Origin: Microbacterium sp. AK031
GTDB lineage: Bacteria; Actinomycetota; Actinomycetes; Actinomycetales; Microbacteriaceae
Reading direction: 5' to 3'
NCBI RefSeq assembly: GCF_024807145.1
Contig: NZ_JANUCA010000004.1
Location: 62,001-126,000, forward strand
Length of the DNA: 64,000 nucleotides
Part shown: positions 1 through 8,119 of the stretch, piece after piece
Layout of the letters: the number at the start of each line of letters is the position of its first letter
How positions within the stretch are numbered: the first letter of the stretch is position 1
Translations under genes and position numbers: made by a program
Notes under the pieces: generated by a model
Seen by the model: only the letters and a program-made list of their open reading frames with translations
Told to the model about the DNA's origin: nothing
The model's database searches: none

Positions 1-22
1 GATGCACTGAGCGGCGGGCGAA

Positions 23-835
23 TCACATCCGCGCGTAGCGAGCGCGCGCGAAGCAGAACAGCCCATAGAGCACGAGTCCCGCACCCACGGTCCACAGGAT
101 GATGGCGCCGAACGGCAGCCCCGCCAGAGTGCGCAGCGCGGAATCGAGCCCTCCGGCGGTTTCCGGGTCGTGCGTGAGCGCGGCGACCACGAAGAGCACG
201 CCGGTCACGGCGACCGCGATACCCTTCGCGATGTACCCGACGACGCCGAGGGTGATGATGCCAGAGCGTGCGGCACCGGCGGGGAGGTGGAGGTACTTCT
301 TGAATGCCCGAGTGATGCCGCGCACGATGAAGGCGATGCCGATCGCTGCCACGACGAGACCGAGCAGCACGAGCATTGCGACGCCCGCAGGCGCGGCCAG
401 CAGCTGAGCGCCGAACGACTGCGATGACTCGGATGACTGGGACTGCCCGCCGAGAGCGTAGGTCAGAGCCGTCCAGGCGATTGCGATGTACGCGACGGCG
501 GTGCCGATGAACTTGACTCGGTACCCCCATTTCCTCTTCGTGTCGGGGTCGCGCTCGACCACGGCTTCGGCGATCTGCCAGATCGCGAGTGCGACCAGAC
601 CGAAAACGATGATCCACAGCATCACGACACCTGCCGGCGATTTCTGGATCTGCTGCATCGCACCCCCCTGATCGGCCTCGCCGCCGTCTCCGCCCATGGC
701 GATCGAGACCGCGACGGCTCCGATCAGGATGTGAAGGATGCCGAGGACGACATATCCGATACGGGCGAGAACTCGGAAGACCGTGGAGTCCTGGGCCGAC
801 CTGGCGGCTGACGCGGCTGAGCTGTGAGCATTCAT
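23..835 (-). CDS. DUF1206 family membrane protein
   Basis: A 270-residue integral membrane protein of unknown function. About six hydrophobic segments occur as three similar pairs (around residues 20-70, 100-155 and 185-265), the triplicated arrangement known for DUF1206. The chosen ATG at 833-835 overlaps the TGA of the upstream PAP2 gene (ATGA), so the two are probably translationally coupled. The reading frame stays open far upstream, but that part is low-complexity Arg-rich sequence antisense to the PAP2 gene and is not credible protein. The final codons lie at the window edge and end in a proper TGA. No catalytic motif is visible and I cannot assign a function beyond the family. Confidence 0.85.
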   Translation of the reverse strand: MNAHSSAASAARSAQDSTVFRVLARIGYVVLGILHILIGAVAVSIAMGGDGGEADQGGAMQQIQKSPAGVVMLWIIVFGLVALAIWQIAEAVVERDPDTKRKWGYRVKFIGTAVAYIAIAWTALTYALGGQSQSSESSQSFGAQLLAAPAGVAMLVLLGLVVAAIGIAFIVRGITRAFKKYLHLPAGAARSGIITLGVVGYIAKGIAVAVTGVLFVVAALTHDPETAGGLDSALRTLAGLPFGAIILWTVGAGLVLYGLFCFARARYARM

Positions 836-1518
836 GGGTCCGGAACACTTTCGATCGGTTGTTGGCTGGAGGAGGTCGCCACGCTGCTGGCGGCATGACG
901 GTCGCGGACGGCCTCGGACGCGACCCAGACGAGCGCTGCGACCGCGATGCCTTCGAGCAGTCCGGCCACCACGTCGCTGAACCAGTGCGCGTGGAGGTAG
1001 GTGCGACTCCACATCATCGTGAGAACCCATCCGGCGCCGAGGACCCACACGTACCGGCGGCGGAGCAGGAGCCCGAGGATGAGGATCACGGTCGTCGCGA
1101 CGGCCGTGTGTCCGGAGGGGAATGAGGTCGCCACGCTTTCGGCGAGGGAATCCTCGGGGCGTGTGCGACCGATGATCGCGGCCATCGTCGCGCCGATCGC
1201 GACGACCAGGACCATCGCTGCCGCCAGGGTCGCGGCATCCCCTCGCCGTCCGCGCCACAGGAACACCGCGACCAGCAGAGCGCCGATCCCGATCATCCCG
1301 ATCGTGCCACCGGCGATCGCCGGTACCCACGCGACAGCGATCCACACGTCGCTGCGGTTCGCGACGATCAGGTCATGCCACCAGATGTCGATCGCCAGCG
1401 GCTCGTGATCGGATACCGCGACCATGAGCCTCAGCGTGACGAATGCGAGGGAGGCGGCGACTCCCATGACGAAGGCGGTGATGCGGGCCCGCGGGCTCGA
1501 GGTGATCGCGGTGCTCAT
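832..1518 (-). CDS. PAP2 superfamily phosphatase
   Basis: A membrane phosphatase of the PAP2 family (type 2 phosphatidic acid phosphatase/undecaprenyl-pyrophosphatase-like), 228 residues with about six membrane segments. The three family motifs are present in order: GRTRP, then the catalytic FPSGHTA, then SRTYLHAHWFSD, which holds the second catalytic His and the Asp. A likely substrate is a lipid phosphate or pyrophosphate at the outer membrane face; the sequence does not settle which one. A GTG twelve bases upstream could also start the frame, but a GGGGAGG Shine-Dalgarno sits directly against it and about 11 nt from this ATG, so I prefer the ATG. It is coupled to the DUF1206 gene downstream. 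Confidence 0.88.
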   Translation of the reverse strand: MSTAITSSPRARITAFVMGVAASLAFVTLRLMVAVSDHEPLAIDIWWHDLIVANRSDVWIAVAWVPAIAGGTIGMIGIGALLVAVFLWRGRRGDAATLAAAMVLVVAIGATMAAIIGRTRPEDSLAESVATSFPSGHTAVATTVILILGLLLRRRYVWVLGAGWVLTMMWSRTYLHAHWFSDVVAGLLEGIAVAALVWVASEAVRDRHAASSVATSSSQQPIESVPDP

Positions 1519-1665
1519 GCCTGCGCCCACCCTCCCCAGAGATCACATCGTTGCGGCAAGAATGAGACTATCCTGCCAGCGCATTCACCGGTCCTCGTTC
1601 TCTTGCTTTCGAGATGGCCTGCCGTCCGGGCGCAGCGGCGAGTAGCCTGCGACGAGGAGGACACT

Positions 1666-1770
1666 ATGGACAGTGTTCGTGATCTCGTGGCTCAAGCCGA
1701 GATTCGCTCCGAACTCGCGCCCGGCACCACGGAACGGTTTGCCGGGTACGCACTCATGAGCATGCCTTGA
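1666..1770 (+). pseudogene. truncated start of an unidentified gene
   Basis: An ATG preceded at good spacing by a strong GAGGAGG ribosome site opens a frame of only 34 codons that ends in TGA at 1768. The peptide (beginning MDSVRDLVAQAEIRSEL) reads like an ordinary protein start and not like random frame, and it breaks off after GYALMSMP. The preserved translation signal with an abrupt end suggests the 5' remnant of a longer gene whose body was deleted, next to the tRNA pair. It could instead be a genuine short peptide gene. I do not recognise the family with certainty. Confidence 0.4.
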
Positions 1771-1827
1771 AGAACTATGTTCCTCGTCGGCCGACGCCCG
1801 CACGGACCGACGGTTAGCGGATACGAC

Positions 1828-1853
1828 AAAACCCCCGATTTCCCGGGGGTTTT
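1828..1853 (-). terminator. rho-independent terminator after tRNA-Met
   Basis: A nine-base-pair stem (AAAACCCCC with GGGGGTTTT) around an eight-base loop lies 6 bp beyond the 3' end of tRNA-Met. The A-run and T-run make it usable in both directions, so it can also end transcription of the short frame at 1666-1770. Confidence 0.8.
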
Positions 1854-1859
1854 CATCTG

Positions 1860-1933
1860 TAGCAGGAGCGGGGCTTGAACCCGCGACCTCACGATTATGA
1901 GTCGTGCGCTCTCACCAACTGAGCTACCCTGCC
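1860..1933 (-). tRNA. tRNA-Met (CAT)
   Basis: A 74-nt cloverleaf. The acceptor arm GGCAGGG pairs with TCCTGCT (G-T at the ends), the anticodon stem is CACGA/TCGTG, and the loop CTCATAA carries anticodon CAT. The T arm is GCGGG-TTCAAGC-CCCGC. It is the elongator type because the acceptor is base-paired at position 1-72. CCA is not encoded. Confidence 0.95.
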
Positions 1934-1978
1934 GCACGGCATCCCCGCCCATGAACGAACATGAAAGCGAATGCTGCG

Positions 1979-2050
<72 letters not shown>

Positions 2051-2116
2051 ATCGTTACCCGTGAAGGCAACCACACGAGAATACCATTTCTTCGGCGTTC
2101 TCAAAAACTGAGACGG

Positions 2117-3292
2117 TCAGTAGGACTTACGTCCGGCGTTCGTCTGCAACCACGGAAGCGGATCGATCGTCGAGTCGTTGACGATGAGCTCGAAGTGCAT
2201 GTGCGCACCGTACGAGCGACCGGTGTTTCCGACCAGGCCGATGATGTCGCCGACCTTGACTGTCTCGCCGGCCTCGACCCGCAGCGAGCCGTACTGCATG
2301 TGCGAATAGTGACTCGTGATGAGCGCGCCGTCGATGACGTGATCGATGTACACGGTCACGCCGTAGTTTCCGCCGGACTCGGTGGCGATGCGCACCGTTC
2401 CGTCGGCGATCGACTGCACGGGCGCGCCGTCACCGGGCACCAGATCGAGCCCCTCGTGCAGGCGCCCGTCGCGCATCCCGTACCCGTAGGTCATCCCGAC
2501 CCCGACGATGAACGGCCATTGGATGGCCGCACTGGGGTCATTCGTGTACAGCGAGTCCGAGTAGGCGATGCCTTCCTCGGCTGCGCGGTCCACGAGCGAG
2601 AGCGTGGAGTAGTCATCCGTGCGCTGCATCATCTCGTTGCGCACATCGGACGACGCGACATACGCCTGGATCTCATCGTCGGAGACCCCGGATGCTGCGC
2701 CCGCTGATGGCGCGACGAGCGAAGTCGCCGACCGCACGGGGATGCCCTGAGCCGCGGCGACGGCCTCGGCCGGCAGCGTCATCGAGACAGCGAGCAGACC
2801 AGCGATCCCCATGATGCTCACCGTGGCACCGACCGCGACGAACTTGCCACGCGAGCGCCCCTCGCGCGGCGCGATGTGCACCGCGGTCGCCTCGGCCGGA
2901 AGCTCATCCGACACCGCAGTGGCGGGTCTCGCGACCGGCTGCTGCTCACCCATCACGGCACGGAAGGCACGGGATGCTGCGATGAAAGCGTCGTCAGCGG
3001 TCTCGGCATCCGCCACCGGCTCAACCACGCCTGCCTCTGCCGCTGCGACATGCTCACGTTCGACATCGACGTTCCGCGACGGGACCATCGGCGTCGCGCC
3101 GGTTGCTGCGCGCAGACGTTCGCGAGCAGCCCGACGTGAAAGAACCGGTATGACGACCTCGACCGAGGAGGTTTCCTGAACGCCCGCCGGGGTCACGGAA
3201 TCCGCAGTCCGGCGACGGCTGGAACGGCGCGAGGGCGCAGGTTCAGCCATAGGGGTGTCAAGGGGCAAAACGGTTCTCTCGGGATTCGTCAC
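2117..3292 (-). CDS. M23 family metallopeptidase (cell-wall)
   Basis: A peptidoglycan endopeptidase of the LytM/M23 type, 391 residues. A long polar, Arg/Ser/Ala-rich cytoplasmic region (1-165) is followed by one membrane segment near 170-190 and an extracellular linker. The M23 domain is at about 258-385. Zinc ligands are visible as HEGLD (near residue 278) and HMHFE (near 362). The start is unsure: a GTG at 3290-3292 and an ATG at 3248-3250 both lack a good ribosome site. The upstream region holds GTAAC/GTTAC motifs that may be a regulator site (3331-3354). Confidence 0.9.
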   Translation of the reverse strand: MTNPERTVLPLDTPMAEPAPSRRSSRRRTADSVTPAGVQETSSVEVVIPVLSRRAARERLRAATGATPMVPSRNVDVEREHVAAAEAGVVEPVADAETADDAFIAASRAFRAVMGEQQPVARPATAVSDELPAEATAVHIAPREGRSRGKFVAVGATVSIMGIAGLLAVSMTLPAEAVAAAQGIPVRSATSLVAPSAGAASGVSDDEIQAYVASSDVRNEMMQRTDDYSTLSLVDRAAEEGIAYSDSLYTNDPSAAIQWPFIVGVGMTYGYGMRDGRLHEGLDLVPGDGAPVQSIADGTVRIATESGGNYGVTVYIDHVIDGALITSHYSHMQYGSLRVEAGETVKVGDIIGLVGNTGRSYGAHMHFELIVNDSTIDPLPWLQTNAGRKSY

Positions 3293-3330
3293 GCTGGGGG
3301 GCTAAGGACCTTCGATGTTCGGGGAACGAA

Positions 3331-3354
3331 GGTAACGAACGGGTAAACGTTACC
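3331..3354. promoter_or_regulatory. possible MtrA-like operator
   Basis: GGTAAC and GTTACC form an inverted pair separated by 12 bp, and GTAACG/GTAAACG also form a direct pair on the + strand. MtrA of actinobacteria is known to bind paired GTAAC-type motifs ahead of wall-hydrolase genes. The site is 38 bp upstream of the M23 gene. Assignment to MtrA is inference. Confidence 0.35.
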
Positions 3355-3386
3355 GTGCTGGCGCTGAGAATGCCATGTACGGAACC

Positions 3387-4181
3387 TCAAATGTCTTTGT
3401 CGAGGATGCCGGAGATCTGAGCGTGTAAGCGCGCACCCGCAGCGATCAGCATCGGACGATCGGATGCCGTGTCGAGACGGGTCACGACGCCACCGGCTTC
3501 GGTCACCAGCAGCGCCCCTGCCGCCAAGTCCCACGGCTTGAGCCCTCGCTCGAAATATCCGTCCAGTCGCCCGGCAGCCACGTAACTGAGGTCGAGCGCC
3601 GCCGAGCCGCCCCGGCGCAGGTCGCGCGCGAGCGGCATGACCTGTCTCACCGTCAGCAGGTCGCCGTCGTGCGTCAACGGGTCGTAGCCGAATCCGGTCG
3701 CGAGCAACGCCCCCGCCGGCGTCTCGTCTGTCACGCCGAGCCGCACGCCACCGAGCCACGCGCCCTCTCCGCGTCCGGCCGTGAAGAGCTCGCCGAGGAC
3801 CGGCGCGTACACCGCCGCGGCGAGCGGTCGCCAGCTGTTCGGATCGGCACCGCCCTCGACGGCAGCGATGCTCACGCTGTACGCGGGGAGCCCGTATGCG
3901 TAGTTCACGGTGCCGTCGATCGGGTCGACCACCCAGGTCACGCCTGACGTGCTCTCGCCACTGCCCGACTCTTCGCCGAGGAAACCGTCACCGGGACGCT
4001 CGACGCTCAGCCGTGCTCGGATCAGCGCTTCGACCTCGCGATCGGCCTCTGTGACGATGTCAGCGAGGGTCGACTTCGTCGCCGCGAGCAGGAATCCGTC
4101 GGCCCGGCGGAGCCGAGCGAGCTCGCCCGCCTCGCGAGCGATGTCTGCCGCGAGCTCCCGAAGGCTCAGCGCCGCGGTCAC
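3387..4181 (-). CDS. inositol monophosphatase family protein
   Basis: A Mg-dependent sugar or inositol phosphate phosphatase of 264 residues. The family metal site is complete: GEE at 69-71, WVVDPIDGTVN at 83-93 (Asp86, Asp89), and a C-terminal KPWDLAAGALLVTEAGG near 213-229. Natural substrates of this family include inositol-1-phosphate, fructose-1,6-bisphosphate, histidinol phosphate and PAP; the sequence does not discriminate. The GTG start at 4179-4181 overlaps the stop of the upstream membrane-protein gene (GTGA), indicating coupling. Confidence 0.9.
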   Translation of the reverse strand: MTAALSLRELAADIAREAGELARLRRADGFLLAATKSTLADIVTEADREVEALIRARLSVERPGDGFLGEESGSGESTSGVTWVVDPIDGTVNYAYGLPAYSVSIAAVEGGADPNSWRPLAAAVYAPVLGELFTAGRGEGAWLGGVRLGVTDETPAGALLATGFGYDPLTHDGDLLTVRQVMPLARDLRRGGSAALDLSYVAAGRLDGYFERGLKPWDLAAGALLVTEAGGVVTRLDTASDRPMLIAAGARLHAQISGILDKDI

Positions 4182-5419
4182 AGCGGCGGCGCGGGTGGCG
4201 GCGGCGGGAACGCACCGGGCGCCGTCGGAGGCGTCTTCGGCGCCGGCGGCAGGTCGGGAACAGGCGGCGCATCCGGCACCGGCGGCACGTTCGATGTGGG
4301 CGGCGCGTCCGGCACCGGAGGCACGTTCAGAACAGACGTGTCGCCGGCGACGCCGTCCGGTGCTGCCGGTGCTCCTGCCGGCGGAACCGGCAGCCCGTCC
4401 GGCCCGATCGGCGCGTCAGGAGAGGACACGAAGCCCGGCTGCGCAGACGACGGCGCGGTGTAGTCCGGCTGAGCCGGGTACTGCGCCTGTGCCTGGTACT
4501 CGGTCTGAGCCGAATACTGGTTCGCCTCAGGGAACTGCTGGTTCGCCTCAGGGGACTGTTGCTGCGCCGAGAACTGATCCTGCCCTGGATGCTGGCCCTG
4601 CTGCGGCGAGGTCGGGTAGCCGGTGTAGTAGGCGTTCCAATCCGGCGAGCCGTCCTGCAGCACCGGAAGCGGCGTCACTCCGTCGACGTACGTCGGCCAC
4701 TGCTGCTGGGCAGGCTGCTGCTGTGCCTGTGCGTCGATGGCGGGGGCGTGAGCCTGAGGCGCGTAGTAGCCGGCGGCTGCCGCTTGCGGCTTCTTCGGCG
4801 CGAACAGCGCGTTCAGCAGCGGGATGAGCGTCGTGCCCACCGCGGCGAGGATCGCCAGCGCGACGACGATGCGCCAGTACAGATCGCCGTAATGCCAGGT
4901 GTCGGGGAGCGTGAGGTAGATCACGAGCATCGCGACCAGCAGCACGAGCACGGCGATCGTCACGTAGTAGATGACCGTGGTGAACGTCGTGACGTAACGC
5001 TTGGCGGCGGGGGTGAACAACCGTACGTGAAGGAGAGCGAGCTGCAGAACGCCGATCACGAGCAGCAGCATGAAGAAGCGTGCGATGCCGCCGGCGTACT
5101 CCCCCGGCTCTTCGGGCAGCCAGATCTTGATGGCGCCGACCAGGAGCGCGACGATCCAGGTGATCATGCTGGCCAGCGCCAGCCAGTCCGGCCGCTTGGG
5201 AGCGAGCCCTGCTTCGAGGATCGCAATGCCGGCGAACGCGGCGAGCAGGAGGATCGTCAGGAACGCGCGACCGATGATGCCGTCCTGATCGCCGATCAGC
5301 ACCCACACCACGCAGACGAGTGCCGCCGCGATCAGCGCACCGATGGCGATCCAGATCGCCCCTCTGATCAACAGGGAGGCGTTCGCCTTCCCCTTGGTTT
5401 CCGTGCTGACCTCTGACAT
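4178..5419 (-). CDS. membrane protein with Pro/Gln-rich tail
   Basis: A 413-residue protein. The first 210 residues contain about six hydrophobic segments. The remainder is a low-complexity cytoplasmic or surface tail rich in Pro, Gln, Ala and Tyr, ending in repeated PPVPDAPP-type units and a poly-Pro terminus. I recognise no enzymatic family. The ATG at 5417-5419 follows a GAGGGGAA ribosome site. It is the first gene of a two-gene operon with the inositol-phosphatase gene. The tail repeats suggest slippage-prone, fast-evolving sequence. Confidence 0.8.
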   Translation of the reverse strand: MSEVSTETKGKANASLLIRGAIWIAIGALIAAALVCVVWVLIGDQDGIIGRAFLTILLLAAFAGIAILEAGLAPKRPDWLALASMITWIVALLVGAIKIWLPEEPGEYAGGIARFFMLLLVIGVLQLALLHVRLFTPAAKRYVTTFTTVIYYVTIAVLVLLVAMLVIYLTLPDTWHYGDLYWRIVVALAILAAVGTTLIPLLNALFAPKKPQAAAAGYYAPQAHAPAIDAQAQQQPAQQQWPTYVDGVTPLPVLQDGSPDWNAYYTGYPTSPQQGQHPGQDQFSAQQQSPEANQQFPEANQYSAQTEYQAQAQYPAQPDYTAPSSAQPGFVSSPDAPIGPDGLPVPPAGAPAAPDGVAGDTSVLNVPPVPDAPPTSNVPPVPDAPPVPDLPPAPKTPPTAPGAFPPPPPAPPL

Positions 5420-5515
5420 GGCGTTTCCCCTCTTCGGCCGACTGCTCTCATCCTGCCACGCCGCGCGCCGCGTGTGCAGAACGCGTCTCAGTCTGTGCGC
5501 AACTCGCGCGCGAAG

Positions 5516-6313
5516 TCAGCGCGTCTGCTTCGACGATGCCGCGGCGAACGCAGCGACGCGAGCCTTGGCATCCGGGGTGTCGAAGGCTGCGCCGATGGAA
5601 CGAGCCTCTTCAGCGAGCTGCTCGGCGAACGTGCGCTCGGGGCGCGAGCGCACCAGCCGCTTCGCCTGCCCGTAGGCTTCGGCCGCGCCGGCCAGCCAGA
5701 AGCGGGCGATCTCTTCGGCTCGTTCGCGCACACGGTCGGCCTCGTCCGCGGCATCCGATCCGCTCACCACCTCGGCGACCAGGCCCCACTCCAGGGCCTC
5801 ATCGGCGGTCAGCAGACGATCCTGCAGCATCAGTTGAAGAGCGCGCCGCTGCCCGACGGCCGCGGCGAGCTGCGCCGACACCGAGAGGTCGGGCGTGAGA
5901 CCGATGTTCGCGTACAGGCTGCCGAGCTTCGAACGCCCGCCGACGACCGCGTAGTCAGAGCAGAGCAGGATGCCGAGACCTCCGCCTGCCGTCGTGCCGT
6001 GCGCTGCGGCGACGACAGGGATGTCCGACTCGGTGAGCGCGCGGATGCCGGCGTTGATGACACCGGCGAGGTCGGAGATGTCGGCCCCGGCGCCCATCGT
6101 GGTCGCCATGTCGAGCACATCGCCGCCAGCGCAGAATGCGGGACCTGCGGCATCCAGCAGGATCGCCTTGACGTCGTCGCGCGAGACGGCCTCGGTGGTG
6201 ACGTCGCGCCAGGCCCGGGCGAGGTCGGCGTTGAACGCGTTGAGCCGGGCGGGGCGGTTCAACGTCAGCCGCGCCAATCCCCCATCGACAGAGAACAGGA
6301 TGGGATCGCTCAT
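5516..6313 (-). CDS. enoyl-CoA hydratase/isomerase family protein
   Basis: A crotonase-fold enzyme of 265 residues, presumably acting on an acyl-CoA in fatty-acid or amino-acid breakdown. The N-terminal strand (LARLTLNRP), the first oxyanion-hole region FCAGGDV and the second, TTAGGGLGILLCSD, are intact. The glutamate pair typical of true hydratases is not obvious, so isomerase or thioesterase-type activity is possible. The frame remains open upstream, but the ATG at 6311-6313 has an AAGGAG site at 7 nt and matches where the domain begins. Confidence 0.87.
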   Translation of the reverse strand: MSDPILFSVDGGLARLTLNRPARLNAFNADLARAWRDVTTEAVSRDDVKAILLDAAGPAFCAGGDVLDMATTMGAGADISDLAGVINAGIRALTESDIPVVAAAHGTTAGGGLGILLCSDYAVVGGRSKLGSLYANIGLTPDLSVSAQLAAAVGQRRALQLMLQDRLLTADEALEWGLVAEVVSGSDAADEADRVRERAEEIARFWLAGAAEAYGQAKRLVRSRPERTFAEQLAEEARSIGAAFDTPDAKARVAAFAAASSKQTR

Positions 6314-6362
6314 GGCATCTCCTTCGAAGCGCAGGGTGGGACAATCGCGTTCAGCGTAACCG

Positions 6363-6857
6363 TCAGTCCAGGTCGTCCAGAACTCTGTTGGCGAAACCCT
6401 CCATACGGCGCCGTGTGCCGTCCAGACGCATGTCGACCTGACCGGGAACGCGGATCTCATTCGGAGCGAGCGGATGCGCGAGCCTCACGTTCTCGTGGCA
6501 TGAGAGGTCGGCGCAGATGTAGGTGCCGACGGAGTCGCCTCGGCGCCCGGCATCCCCCGCTCGGCGCGCGGAGAACAGCGCGACCTGGTTGCCAGGCTGC
6601 ATCGTATGGCAGATGTTGCACATGCCCGTGCGCGCACGCCCGGGATCGGTGGAGCGCAGCACGACGCCGACCAGGCGCCCGCCGGTCTCGACGAGAACGC
6701 ACCCACGCTTGCTCGATGCCGGATCGCGCCACGCGAGGAAATCGCGGAAGTCCCAGTCGACGAGCAGGAAGTCGTGCGGCATCTCGATCAGCCGCAATTC
6801 CTCCTCCGTCGCGTTGACGAACGACGCGCGGACGTCGGATTCGGTGAGCGCTCGCAT
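6363..6857 (-). CDS. FBP-domain (elongation factor G-binding type) zinc protein
   Basis: A 164-residue protein with the C-terminal treble-clef zinc finger of the FBP_C family (CNICHTMQP and YICADLSCHENVR supply the four Cys). The family is named after FusB-type proteins that bind EF-G on stalled ribosomes. Whether this one gives fusidic-acid tolerance or serves a housekeeping role cannot be told from sequence. A TAGACT hexamer sits exactly 6 nt before the ATG and there is no Shine-Dalgarno, so the mRNA is probably leaderless. Confidence 0.85.
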   Translation of the reverse strand: MRALTESDVRASFVNATEEELRLIEMPHDFLLVDWDFRDFLAWRDPASSKRGCVLVETGGRLVGVVLRSTDPGRARTGMCNICHTMQPGNQVALFSARRAGDAGRRGDSVGTYICADLSCHENVRLAHPLAPNEIRVPGQVDMRLDGTRRRMEGFANRVLDDLD

Positions 6858-6863
6858 CGCTCC

Positions 6864-6869
6864 AGTCTA
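6864..6869 (-). promoter_or_regulatory. -10 hexamer TAGACT, leaderless promoter
   Basis: TAGACT is separated by 6 nt from the ATG of the FBP-domain gene. Transcription would start on or next to the start codon. Confidence 0.6.
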
Positions 6870-6877
6870 GGAAAGCC

Positions 6878-7756
6878 TCAGCGCTCCGAGGCCATAGCGG
6901 CCTGCGGTTCCCGCCCGCGGATGAGGAACCCGAACCCGAAGGCGACGAAGAACATCAGCACGCCATAGACCGCGGCAGGCAGACTCAGCTCGACCGAACC
7001 GAGGACGGTCTGCGCGATCACGATCGCCAGGGTGGCGTTGTGGATGCCGATCTCGAACGACGCCGCGATCGCCTGACGGCGTCCGACCTTGAGCAGGCGC
7101 GGAACCACGTACCCGATCGCGAGGCTGAGCAGGCAGAACAGGATCGTGATCAGAGCGAGCCCTGCGAAGTTGTCGACGAGGAGAGTCCAGTTGGATGCGA
7201 CGGCTCCAGCGATCACGACGACGAGAATGACGACGCTCGCGATCCGCACCGGACGATCCATGCCGTCGGCGAACCTTGGCCAGAATCGCCTGATGAGCAT
7301 TCCGAGGGCGACCGGGAGCAGGACGATCGCGAACACCTCGAGCGCCTTCGCCCACTGCAGCCCCAGCTGATCGTCGAACGGCTGGAAGTACATGATCGCG
7401 AAGTTCGTGATCAGCGGGAGGGTGATCACGGCGATCACCGAGTTCACCGCGGTCAGGGAGATGTTCAATGCGATGTCACCGCGGAACAGGTGACTGTAGA
7501 GATTCGCCGTTGTGCCACCCGGCGACGCGGCCAGCATCATCATGCCCACCGCAAGCACCGGAGGCAGCTGGAACAGCAGCACGAGCCCGAAGCAGATCGC
7601 CGGCAGCAGCACGAGCTGGCAGGCCAGCGCCGTGATCACAGCCTTGGGTTGCTTCAGGACGCGTGCGAAATCCCCGATGGTGAGGCTGAGACCGAGGCCC
7701 AGCATGATGATGCCGAGGGCAACCGGCAGTCCGATGGTGGTCAACGCTGATCCCAT
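6878..7756 (-). CDS. BASS family (bile acid:Na+ symporter-like) transporter
   Basis: A 292-residue integral membrane protein with nine to ten hydrophobic segments, of the SBF/BASS family. Family features are the early GLGLSLTIGDF stretch, the AASPGGTTANLYSHL motif near residues 76-90, and the GIHNATLA motif near 238-245, which forms part of the Na+/substrate crossover region. Bacterial members carry diverse organic anions, so the bile-acid name is historical. A CATACT hexamer 7 nt before the ATG suggests a leaderless start. Confidence 0.88.
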   Translation of the reverse strand: MGSALTTIGLPVALGIIMLGLGLSLTIGDFARVLKQPKAVITALACQLVLLPAICFGLVLLFQLPPVLAVGMMMLAASPGGTTANLYSHLFRGDIALNISLTAVNSVIAVITLPLITNFAIMYFQPFDDQLGLQWAKALEVFAIVLLPVALGMLIRRFWPRFADGMDRPVRIASVVILVVVIAGAVASNWTLLVDNFAGLALITILFCLLSLAIGYVVPRLLKVGRRQAIAASFEIGIHNATLAIVIAQTVLGSVELSLPAAVYGVLMFFVAFGFGFLIRGREPQAAMASER

Positions 7757-7901
7757 GGGACTCAGTATGGCGGTTGTGGGCGCTCGGTGTCACCGATGCC
7801 GCGAAAGTCAGTGCCCCGCTACGCCGAAACCCTCAGTTCGTTCAGTGCGGGACCACCGTGCTCGCTTCGCTCGCCCCTACCGAGTCCCGCCATGCTTGTT
7901 G

Positions 7902-7944
7902 AACGAACGAAGGACCCCCGCGACGCGGGAGTCCTTCGTTCGTT
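7902..7944. terminator. long hairpin after tRNA-Tyr
   Basis: Outer arms of 14 bp (AACGAACGAAGGAC / GTCCTTCGTTCGTT) enclose a further 6-bp GC stem (CCCGCG/CGCGGG), with one mismatch in about 20 bp and a minimal loop. It lies immediately past the encoded CCA of tRNA-Tyr and is the likely terminator, though it is longer than needed and has no clear T-run. Confidence 0.65.
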
Positions 7945-7947
7945 GGT

Positions 7948-8032
7948 TGGTGGCGAGTGAGGGATTCGAACCCCCGAATGCGATGCAGTCTGATTTACAG
8001 TCAGATCCCTTTGGCCGCTTGGGTAACTCGCC
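7948..8032 (-). tRNA. tRNA-Tyr (GTA)
   Basis: A class II tRNA with a long variable arm: 82 nt plus an encoded CCA (7948-7950). The acceptor GGCGAGT pairs perfectly with ACTCGCC, the anticodon loop CTGTAAA carries GTA, and the T loop is TTCGAAT. It differs from the other two tRNAs here in that the CCA end is encoded. Confidence 0.95.
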
Positions 8033-8119
8033 AAGTGCACACCCGTCCAGCTTGTACAGCCAACCGGGGGCGCGAGAATTAAGCATACCCGCCGAAAGCG
8101 GGTGTAAGAAATCGGCAGC

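Noticed and set aside
3293..3386. A c-di-AMP (ydaO-type) riboswitch ahead of the M23 gene
   Set aside because: The gap is too short and lacks the conserved riboswitch core; only short GTAAC motifs are visible.
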